Of a DNA stretch of 9,241 nt, positions 1 through 5,731 are shown one piece after another. The DNA lies in contig JASHRR010000961.1 in assembly GCA_030037185.1 (NCBI GenBank), forward strand, positions 1 through 9,241, given 5' to 3'. Source of the stretch: Xanthobacteraceae bacterium (GTDB lineage: Bacteria > Pseudomonadota > Alphaproteobacteria > Rhizobiales > Xanthobacteraceae). The notes beneath the pieces were generated by a model. The model did not search any database. It saw nothing but the letters and a program-made list of their open reading frames with translations, and was not told the origin of the DNA. Numbering within the stretch: position 1 is the first letter of the stretch; the number at the start of each line of letters is the position of its first letter. A program made the position numbers and the translations under genes.

Positions 1-180
1 CACCAGGTAGCCGCCGACGGTCGCGTTGCCCAGGTCGGCCCGATTTGTTGCCTGAACGGCGCATCGGTCTTTGAATTTCTCCGCCACATTGCCTTCGTAG
101 GATTTAGCTAGCCCTTCGGGATGGCGCTGATTTAGAATTCTATCGACGCAACGAAAATAGCCTAACGCGATGTACATCAT
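1..180 (-). CDS. Possible partial hypothetical protein, runs off left edge
   Basis: The minus strand is open from an ATG at 180 (a second ATG follows at 177) to position 1, giving 60 codons with no stop, so the C-terminus lies outside the window. The reading frame also stays open upstream to a stop near 344, so the true start could be earlier, for example the ATG at 327. No convincing ribosome binding site precedes 180. The translation contains the segments RCVDRILNQRHPEGLAKSY and NVAEKFKDRCAVQATNR, a plausible soluble composition with two cysteines. I do not recognise the family. Third codon positions become GC-rich towards the left edge, as expected of a real gene in a GC-rich genome. It could instead be a chance open frame. 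Confidence 0.3.
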   Translation of the reverse strand, partial: MMYIALGYFRCVDRILNQRHPEGLAKSYEGNVAEKFKDRCAVQATNRADLGNATVGGYLV

Positions 181-399
181 CAGAGCGCATTGCAGAGTCA
201 CATCGCCGCCAAGCCCCGCGGGGCCGCATAGAAAGGGAGCAGGCCATGCATGGCATGCAGGCACTGACGCGTCACGTCCGGCGGTCACGGCCGCGGTTCT
301 GGTAGCGGCAGGCGGAACCGTGACCATCCCAGGGGTCTATTATTTCACCATCGCGGCATTCGGCGCTACCGCCGCCTGCCGGGCAGCGAAGCCATAGCA

Positions 400-972
400 A
401 TGGGCAAGGGACGGCTCGAAGCCTTCACCGACGGCGTCATCGCCATCATCATCACCATCATGGTGCTGGAGATGAAGGTGCCGCACGGCAACGATCTCGC
501 CGCGGTGTTGGAAGGCGCGCCACTATTTTCGACCTACGTGCTGAGCTTCGTCAACGTGGGAATTTTCTGGAACAACCACCATCACATGTTGCACGCCACG
601 GGTCAGATCGACGGCCGGGTGCTGTGGGCGAACCTGTTGCTGCTGTTCTGGCTCTCCCTTGTTCCATTCGTGATCCGCTGGATCGACGAGGCCGGTCTGA
701 TGGCACTGCCGGTCGCGGCCTATGGGGTCGTGCTCTTCATGGCGGGGGTCGCCTACTCGCTGCTCCAGCACGCGATCGTCGCACGCAACGGCCGCACATC
801 CGCACTCGCCGCGGCGCTCGGCAGCGATCGCAAGGGCAAATTGTCCATCGCGCTCTACGGGGGATCTGTTCCGCTCGCGTTTTTTCAGCCGTGGATATCG
901 ATCGCGCTCTACGTCGCTGTCGCGTTGATGTGGTTCGTGCCGGATCGGCGGATTGAATCGACGGTGAAGTGA
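400..972 (+). CDS. TMEM175 / DUF1211 family membrane protein (putative K+ channel)
   Basis: A 190-residue integral membrane protein. Residues 5-22 carry the family hallmark R-x-x-x-F-(S/T)-D-G-V-x-A-I at the start of the first helix (RLEAFTDGVIAIIITIMVLE). Further hydrophobic segments lie at about 41-58, 76-93, 103-125 and 148-178, giving roughly six helices for one six-helix repeat, the usual bacterial layout. The segment FVNVGIFWNNHHHML (50-64) matches the conserved W-x-x-H-H region after helix 2. Bacterial TMEM175 homologues assemble as tetramers that conduct K+ using hydrophobic pore residues from helix 1 instead of a TVGYG filter; that is family knowledge, and transport by this protein is inferred. 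The start at 400 places the hallmark at the expected distance from the N-terminus, although the ribosome binding site is weak. The gene stands alone: nothing recognisable follows for 850 bases. GC is high (40 of 60 in a sampled line), suggesting native chromosomal origin. Confidence 0.88.
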   Translation: MGKGRLEAFTDGVIAIIITIMVLEMKVPHGNDLAAVLEGAPLFSTYVLSFVNVGIFWNNHHHMLHATGQIDGRVLWANLLLLFWLSLVPFVIRWIDEAGLMALPVAAYGVVLFMAGVAYSLLQHAIVARNGRTSALAAALGSDRKGKLSIALYGGSVPLAFFQPWISIALYVAVALMWFVPDRRIESTVK

Positions 973-1827
973 TCTGCCCCTGACTAGCTGCAGGAAGGGT
1001 AGCGTGGGCAAGGGCGCGCTCTGTTGCGAGCCGTACTCACTGGTTGTCACTCCGACGGAGCGCAGCTCCGGGGCCAGCTCATCTCAAATGCTGCGGTCTG
1101 TAGTTGGCATCCCAGATGCGTCCAGGTCCGCCCTTCCGAACTACGTTCGCAACACGTCGGGTGTACCCCAAATAGGTGCTGACCTATCGCGTCGCCCATC
1201 TCGGCAGCCTTGGGCCAAGAACTGCCCTTGCTCCTCGCCCAGTTCGCACTGCAGTATGAAACAACGGACGCGTTTAGTGCAGGGGCGGATGGATACTCCT
1301 GACGACCTCACGCAAAGGGAACCGATGCACCCGCGATAATGATGGATGTTCGTCCCCGAGTGGCCGCCCTGCTTGGCCTCCCGGGCGGATTATAGGGCCA
1401 TCCAGAGCTACTTACCCCGACGCGCGGACCAATCAATGCAGTGGCGAGTCGCCTTGTTACCAATCTCCGATTGGGGTCGCGCGATCTTTTCCTGCATCAA
1501 TTGTGCCTTCCGGTGGTTCTATTGACCGGAATCTGCCTAGCACTCAGAAGGACTACAGCGGCTGTTTCGTACCGGAGTGTACGTCATTCATCCGTTGGAT
1601 GAAGACGTGGGCCAACGACGAGAATCTGATGAGCTCGTATGTACGCTGATGACAGGCCGATCGCACGTCGATCGAAATTAACGAAGCATGCAGTGACACT
1701 CGTCTCCTACGTTAACCGCATATGCTGGGCGAGTTCCCGGGCTTGAGACAACTCCACTCTCGGTATGTTCAAAGAAATGTGTTGCTGCACTCCCTACGCC
1801 CCTCGGTTTCCACTCATCGTCCCGTGC
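973..1827. other. Long stretch without a recognisable gene
   Basis: About 850 bases between the TMEM175 gene and the IS110 remnant. All frames on both strands were read; the one open frame over 100 codons (1004-1339, plus) has a serine- and arginine-rich composition with no motif and no ribosome binding site, so I treat it as chance. No tRNA, CRISPR repeat, nod box or clear promoter was seen. The sequence at 1712-1742 resembles 4811-4840 (see findings). The region is probably degraded DNA left by past insertions. Confidence 0.5.
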
Positions 1828-2428
1828 CGGGGCGGCAAGCGATGACCATCTCCGGTCATGAGTTTGTCGTCTTGTATTGAGATTTGACGCGATGCCCCGA
1901 ATGCCTTGGGCGAACAGCTGCCCCTTGATCCGGTTGATGAGCGCAGTCCGCTCGCGGACTAGAAGACTGCGCTCACGGCGCGAGCGCCGCAAGTCTCCTC
2001 ATCGACACTTGGGATGCGCAGCGGGGACCAAACGTGCTGCTCGCCCTGGCACCAGGCGATCAGCGTTCGTAACAGCATCTTGACATCGATTCGATGGTCT
2101 TGACCCGCGCCCCGGCCGATTAACCTGGACGCTGCCTGGGTCGATCACAATGTACTCGATCCCACGCGCCCTCAGGAACCGCGCCAACCAGAACGCGTCA
2201 TAGCCTACTTCATAACAGAGCGTGATGGCCGGCATTGAACCGCTCATCATGGCCCAGCTGTCCCGGGCCGCAGTGAGCTTCGCCATCAGCTTTTCTGTGT
2301 TGCCGCCTTCAATTGAATAAAGGCTCGGCTGTGCCATTCGAAAACTGGATCGCCAACAGCCAACTCTTCTTGCCTGACTCCAACGCGCAGTGAAGAGTGT
2401 GCCTAGAAACCCACAATGTCTGGTTCAT
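1828..2428 (-). pseudogene. Decayed IS110-family transposase (N-terminal RuvC-like half), several frameshifts
   Basis: Reading the minus strand and switching frames reconstructs an IS110-type transposase. It starts at an ATG at 2428 behind a GGAGG site: MNQTLWVSRHT, then ALESGKKSWLLAIQFSNGT. After a frame change near 2340 comes SLYSIEGGNTEKLMAKLTAA and the typical YEVGYDAFWLARFLRARGIE. Frame changes near 2118 and 2092 lead into RIDVKMLLRTLIAWCQGEQ, and another near 1993 into RRERSLLVRERTALINRIKG and LLFAQGI-like sequence. A last one near 1860 leads into MTGDGHRLPPR, after which homology stops. These motifs are those of the DEDD (RuvC-like) domain and the following linker of IS110 transposases. 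The C-terminal domain with the catalytic serine is missing, so this is a dead, truncated copy. Two open frames inside it (1678-1992 and 1999-2337, minus) are pieces of this single pseudogene, not separate genes. Confidence 0.85.
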
Positions 2429-2435
2429 TTGGTAG

Positions 2436-2440
2436 CCTCC
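2436..2440 (-). promoter_or_regulatory. Ribosome binding site of the IS110 transposase remnant
   Basis: The minus strand reads GGAGG, seven bases (CTACCAA), then ATG at 2428. The good spacing fixes the original transposase start upstream of the in-frame ATG at 2337, and shows that the N-terminal end of the element is retained. Confidence 0.6.
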
Positions 2441-2646
2441 TCCGATCACGAAGTCGGGACGAAGGAGAATAAGGGAACAATTCGGCGGGCGGGGGCCTTC
2501 GTCCGCCTCATAGCATCTTCACACGTTCAGACCAAATCGGAGGCTGCATCGTTGCCCGTCTATCGCTCCGGTCCTCCTGTATGAGCTGACGCTGTCCACC
2601 TTGCTTCGTCGACAACGCGCTCGGGTCGCCCAGTCGTTTTTCAGGG
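2441..2646. other. Non-coding flank upstream of the IS110 remnant
   Basis: No supportable gene. In intact IS110 elements the stretch upstream of the transposase carries the left end and a structured bridge RNA. Retained transposase N-terminus and Shine-Dalgarno sequence make it likely that at least part of this flank survives here. I cannot define the element end or an RNA fold by eye. Confidence 0.35.
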
Positions 2647-2751
2647 TCACCGCTGGCCGCCCTCGCCAATTCGCTCCCTAGCAAAGCGCTCGGTAAAAGC
2701 CTCCGCGTCCTCCGGCTCGGAGAAGCAAGACACCACGTACTCGCTGTACAT
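2647..2751 (-). pseudogene. Possible C-terminal fragment of a small unidentified protein
   Basis: The minus strand encodes 34 residues from an ATG at 2751 to a TGA at 2647-2649, including YVVSCFSEPEDAEAFTERF. The frame is open back to a stop near 2836 but has no ribosome binding site. The acidic and aromatic composition of this stretch looks like genuine protein and unlike the arginine- and proline-rich shadow frames overlapping it. I do not recognise the family. It is probably a remnant and could be spurious. Confidence 0.25.
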
Positions 2752-3019
2752 TGCGGCGCAGGAAGTACGCGAGCCGCGTCGCCGCAGCGCAAAATAACGG
2801 TGCGCCGTGGCGCACGTTGCCTGCGGTGGCCGCCCTCAGCGCCGGAGGTATGCGGCGCCAGAAGAGTAGCAAACCCCTCCACAGGTGGTCGCCGATACGA
2901 TAGCCTTAGCGTCACGCTGCCAAACCGGGAGGTGTCAGAAATCGCGTCGCTCACGCCATCGCCAGGCGAGCGACGGAACAACACAAATCGCGTAGGAGCA
3001 ATCGCAGAGGGAGGAACGG

Positions 3020-3916
3020 ATGGTGCGAAAGTCAATCATCATGCTGGTCGCCGTGATGCCATTCTGCACCTCGGCACTGTCGCAGCAGGCGCAACCCAAC
3101 CCGGCAGGCAAAACCGCTTTCCGAGAGATCATTCCCAGCCATTACGCGTTCAGCTCCGGCTCATTCAACAGCGGGATCATTGTCACGGACGACGGTGTGG
3201 TTGTGCTCGATGCGCTTGATTCGGAAGCCGCCGGGCGAGCCGAACGCGAGGCAATTGCCGCCACGATCAAGAAGCCCGTTCGTTTCCTCGTCTCCTCGAC
3301 GTTCCATGACAATTATACAAAGGGCAATGTTGCCTTCGCAGACGTGTGGAAGATCGGCCACGAAAACTATCGGACCGATCTCCTGGATCAGATGCAGCGG
3401 CAAAAAGTTTCCGTGGAAGAGCAGAAGGCGCGCATGCCGAACGAGACCTATCGCGATCGGCTTACGCTCTATCTCGGCGGCAAGGAGATCCAGGTTCTCT
3501 ATGTGGGACGCGCCCACACGCGGGGCGATAGCATCATTTACGTCCCGCAGGAGCGCATCGTCTATCTGAGCGAGCTTTATTTCGCCGAGCAGTTTTTATG
3601 GATTAACGATGGTTACGGCCTCGACTGGCTGAAATCGCTTGATGCGGTCGAGGCGCTCGGTGCTGAAATCTTCGTGCCGGCGCATGGCCCCATTCCGCCC
3701 AACCCTCGGGAGACGAAGCAAGGGCTTGCCCGTTTTCGCCAGATGTTGGTCGATATCCGCGACGGCGTCCAAAAGGAAGTCGCCCGCGGCGCCACGGAGG
3801 AGCAGGCCGTAGCTGCGGTCAAATGGCCGCAATACGAAGGGTTGCAAGGGTACAATGCCCAACACGATGTAGCAGTGAGGCGGCTTTTTGAGCAATTGAC
3901 CGGCGCATTAAAATAG
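3020..3916 (+). CDS. Exported MBL-fold metallohydrolase-like protein with degenerate metal motif
   Basis: A 298-residue protein with a Sec signal peptide (VRK, then a hydrophobic core at 5-20, likely cleavage after ALS at residue 21), so it probably acts in the periplasm. The mature part follows the metallo-beta-lactamase fold: GIIVTDDGVVVLDAL (52-66), motif 2 region FLVSSTFHDNYTKGN (89-103), GRAHTRGD (163-170, normally a metal-binding His), LSELYFAE (183-190, where a bridging Asp is usual) and VPAHGP (219-224, a further His ligand). In motif 2 the canonical H-x-H-x-D-H is T-F-H-D-N-Y, so only one His of the four ligands remains, and the bridging Asp region carries Glu185. Catalysis is therefore doubtful or uses an altered site. 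The start is supported by a strong Shine-Dalgarno run (GAGGGAGG, 3007-3014) five bases before ATG. It stands alone with no partner; the substrate cannot be told. Confidence 0.85.
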   Translation: MVRKSIIMLVAVMPFCTSALSQQAQPNPAGKTAFREIIPSHYAFSSGSFNSGIIVTDDGVVVLDALDSEAAGRAEREAIAATIKKPVRFLVSSTFHDNYTKGNVAFADVWKIGHENYRTDLLDQMQRQKVSVEEQKARMPNETYRDRLTLYLGGKEIQVLYVGRAHTRGDSIIYVPQERIVYLSELYFAEQFLWINDGYGLDWLKSLDAVEALGAEIFVPAHGPIPPNPRETKQGLARFRQMLVDIRDGVQKEVARGATEEQAVAAVKWPQYEGLQGYNAQHDVAVRRLFEQLTGALK

Positions 3917-3922
3917 CTGCGA

Positions 3923-3944
3923 GGCGCCGCGAGCCGCGGGTGCC
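3923..3944 (+). terminator. GC-rich hairpin just after the MBL-fold gene
   Basis: Seven bases after the stop codon, GGC-g-CCGCG pairs with CGCGG-gt-GCC around a three-base AGC loop. The position suits transcript termination or 3' end protection. No T-run follows, so an intrinsic terminator is only a possibility. Confidence 0.3.
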
Positions 3945-4129
3945 TTGCGCATCGCCGGCGCGCCCGAGGCTCGTTGCTCCCGTTGCACGGCGATGCTAGC
4001 GGGATTGCCGAACCTGATCCAGACGGGACTTGGAAACGATGCCCATCACCAAGAGCCTGGCCCAAACCTTTTTTCTCGTCCCTCAGCCCCAGGTCGGAGT
4101 TCAGTCTCATAACTGTTCGTGGCCATCGC

Positions 4130-4333
4130 GTGACGAAGATCGTGAAGCTCTTGGCCTTGATCGGCTCGGCAGCAGCCGCGCTCGCCGCGTCGGCATCGGC
4201 CTCTTCGACGGCGCGACCCATTCTGCTGGCGAACGCTCAAGGCAGGCGGTCGTGCTGGAACCGGACGGCCTGGGTTCGCGGAGCGCCACCGAGAAGGCAG
4301 GCGCGGGACGCAATCCTCTACGCCTTCACCTGA
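4130..4333 (+). CDS. Weak candidate for a small secreted protein
   Basis: From a GTG at 4130 the plus strand encodes 67 residues that begin like a signal peptide: a basic start (VTKIVK), a hydrophobic alanine-rich core (LLALIGSAAAALAAS) and a possible A-x-A cleavage site (ASASA) near residue 25. The rest is short and arginine-rich (for example RPILLANAQGRRS and CWNRTAW) with no known domain. There is no clear ribosome binding site, and several overlapping frames on both strands are equally open. It may be a small exported protein, a decayed remnant, or chance in GC-rich DNA. Nothing else recognisable lies between 3945 and 4559. Confidence 0.22.
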   Translation: MTKIVKLLALIGSAAAALAASASASSTARPILLANAQGRRSCWNRTAWVRGAPPRRQARDAILYAFT

Positions 4334-4470
4334 TCGAGCATGATGGCGAGGATCGGCGCGATCGGCCGTTTCTCAAACGCAAGGCGACTGCTGCGCGATA
4401 CCGAGGCTGGCATCCTGGCTGATCGAGCACATCGCCCGGGTAAACGGCTGACCGCGGCCAGGGCGATTTG

Positions 4471-4489
4471 CCAACCGAGGATCGGTTGG
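4471..4489. repeat. Perfect 7-bp inverted repeat with 5-base loop
   Basis: CCAACCG, loop AGGAT, CGGTTGG. It lies 70 bases before the start of the IS3 remnant. No T-run follows on either strand, so it is not a classical terminator. It may mark an old element end or be a protein binding site; its role is unknown. Confidence 0.4.
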
Positions 4490-4559
4490 GGGGCTCTTAC
4501 GATTCGGAGAGCTTGATCTCCAAGTCGACGAAACACCGGCGCGGTGATCGTAGAAAAAG

Positions 4560-4685
4560 CTGGACGTCTCGGAAGCGCGGCGGCTGAAGGCGCTGGAGGA
4601 TGAGAACGGGCGGCTGAAGCGGATGCTGGCCGAAGCCATGCTCGACAACGCCGCGCTGAAGGACGTGCTGGGAAAAAAGTGGTGA
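4560..4685 (+). pseudogene. IS3-family (IS407-type) orfA, C-terminal fragment
   Basis: The plus strand reads LDVSEARRLKALEDENGRL followed by KRMLAEAMLDNAALKDVLGKKW and a TGA at 4683-4685. This is the leucine-zipper C-terminus of OrfA of IS407-group IS3 elements, which mediates transposase multimerisation. Upstream homology ends at about 4560: an in-frame TAG sits at 4551-4553 and the helix-turn-helix half is absent, so the element was cut at its 5' side. The orfA frame overlaps orfB through a slippery heptamer. Confidence 0.75.
4673..4679 (+). promoter_or_regulatory. A6G slippery heptamer for programmed -1 frameshifting
   Basis: AAAAAAG lies at the orfA/orfB overlap. A -1 slip here moves ribosomes from orfA into the orfB frame (GTG GTG ACG at 4679), the standard way IS3 elements make the OrfAB transposase. 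It is a relic here, because both flanking reading frames are truncated. Confidence 0.6.
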
Positions 4686-4825
4686 CGCCCGCTGCCCGAC
4701 GGGAGGCGGTGAGGTATCTGTACGGACCCTTCCAGATGAGTGAGCGGCGGGCGTGCCGGGTGATCGGGACCGACCGCGCCAGCGTGCGCTACGAGGCGTT
4801 GCGTAAGTTTTTAACATATGCCTGA
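4679..4825 (+). pseudogene. IS3-family (IS407-type) orfB, N-terminal fragment
   Basis: The orfB frame begins VVTPAARREAVRYLYGPFQM and continues SERRACRVIGTDRASVRYEA, the conserved N-terminal region of IS407-group OrfB ahead of the DDE integrase core. Homology stops abruptly after RYEA at about 4798. The next codons (LRKFLTYA, then TGA at 4823-4825) belong to unrelated sequence, and the whole DDE catalytic domain is missing. Together with the orfA piece this leaves only about 240 bases of an element that is normally about 1.2 kb. Confidence 0.75.
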
Positions 4826-4924
4826 GCGAGTTCACGCGCCCCAAATACTTTTTGGCAGCCGGTATATCGGATTGCCTTTGAGATGAAACTGTCTAAGACC
4901 ACAAGGTATGGTAGTATGCCTTGT

Positions 4925-5178
4925 GCACCGCCCAAGCTGGCACTTAGGGCGAACAGTCGGCCCATCGGCGGTAAAGCCCGAGTGTGCCGGAATCCCATTT
5001 CACGTCGGCGATGCGCCACTCGTTGCCTGAGCAAGCAGCTCCAGAGCGACTTTTTCGGGCTTGCCGAAATTCAAGAGGGATCGGTCCCAACTGTCCGCCG
5101 CACCAAACTTCGGGGAATCGAGAAATGTGTGTTGAAGACCCTGATGGCAATCTCATTCGATTTATCCAGGAGGGATGA
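4925..5178 (+). pseudogene. Frameshifted glyoxalase / VOC-domain protein remnant
   Basis: The last codons before the TGA at 5176-5178 read REMCVEDPDGNLIRFIQEG, the C-terminal beta-strand signature of vicinal-oxygen-chelate proteins, in which the glutamate after the MC-V strand is usually a metal ligand. Moving upstream the homology changes frame: GIGPNCPPHQTSGNREM is in the same frame as the end, while GLPKFKR and, further up, GIPFHVGDAPLVA are in the next frame, with an in-frame stop after VA. I see at least one frameshift near 5070 and one premature stop near 5026. The N-terminal half is not recognisable, so the left limit is approximate. VOC enzymes include glyoxalases, bleomycin- or fosfomycin-resistance proteins and dioxygenases; which one this was cannot be told. 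Confidence 0.6.
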
Positions 5179-5722
5179 GCATTTCCGTTCTCGCAAATGC
5201 AGAAGTCCTTCGAAGGCGTTTTGTTGGCCCGTCCCTCCCGGCGGGGAAGCCATCCACGGGTAAGCTGCTGTCCCCTCCGACCGAGCGCCACGGGCAAATT
5301 CGCGGCGCGTCCTATGGTGCCCTTACTGTGATTCCCAGTCCCCCGTGAGCCCGGGCGGGGGCCGCCAACGTAATCCCACGGCCGAGGCGCCAACCGCTCG
5401 TGGCGGGGTGCGTCACTTAAACCTCTAGCGATTGGTGGCGAGCCTTGTCCCCCAACGGAAATGCACTAACTGTTTGATTGACACGCAACAACGTGCTCCC
5501 CTGATGTGTTAAGGCGCGCAAAAAATGGTTCAGTATCGAGACTGTACCTTCGGTTATGACCGACACCCGCGACGTCACGCAGGGCCGCACACCGCCTGTA
5601 CGTGATCAAATTTTATTACGGGTCCAGGTGGCCTCCACATAGCGGTCACCCTCAACACCACAGAACATACTTACGACCATTAAAGGTTGACCGGCGCCCG
5701 AGCAGCTCTTCAGCGAGCGAAT
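5179..5722. other. Intergenic region upstream of the sensor kinase
   Basis: About 540 bases with no supportable gene. A small hairpin (GCATTT/AAATGC, 5179-5184 with 5195-5200) directly follows the VOC stop codon. An inverted repeat at 5527-5548 is listed separately. The kinase promoter must lie here if the gene is transcribed alone, but I could not assign -35/-10 boxes with confidence. Confidence 0.5.
5527..5548. promoter_or_regulatory. Inverted repeat, possible operator upstream of the kinase
   Basis: GGTTCAGT and ACTGTACC are reverse complements with a single mismatch, separated by six bases (ATCGAG). Such a dyad in a promoter region suits binding by a dimeric regulator. It lies about 185 bases before the kinase start. 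It does not match a lux, nod or tts box that I know. Confidence 0.3.
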
Positions 5723-5726
5723 GGAG
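5723..5726 (+). promoter_or_regulatory. Ribosome binding site deciding the kinase start
   Basis: GGAG lies five bases before the ATG at 5732. The frame also extends to a TTG at 5687, but the bases before that (AAAGG directly adjoining) are badly spaced and the additional 15 residues show no conserved feature, so the ATG at 5732 is preferred. Confidence 0.5.
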
Positions 5727-5731
5727 TGCTA

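Noticed and set aside
170..397. Plus-strand open frame of 75 codons just before the TMEM175 gene
   Set aside because: Arginine-, alanine- and proline-rich chance composition, no ribosome binding site, no recognisable motif; the opposite strand is equally open.
1004..1339. Plus-strand open frame of 111 codons
   Set aside because: Low-complexity serine/arginine/proline composition, no start signals, no family resemblance.
2508..3035. Minus-strand open frame of 175 codons
   Set aside because: Overlaps the MBL gene start and its translation is arginine-, serine- and proline-rich with no motif; likely a shadow in GC-rich DNA.
3613..4221. Minus-strand open frame of 202 codons
   Set aside because: Covers the 3' third of the well-supported MBL gene on the other strand; composition typical of an antisense shadow.
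4944..5393. Minus-strand open frame of 149 codons
   Set aside because: Antisense to the VOC remnant, which has a clear family signature on the plus strand.
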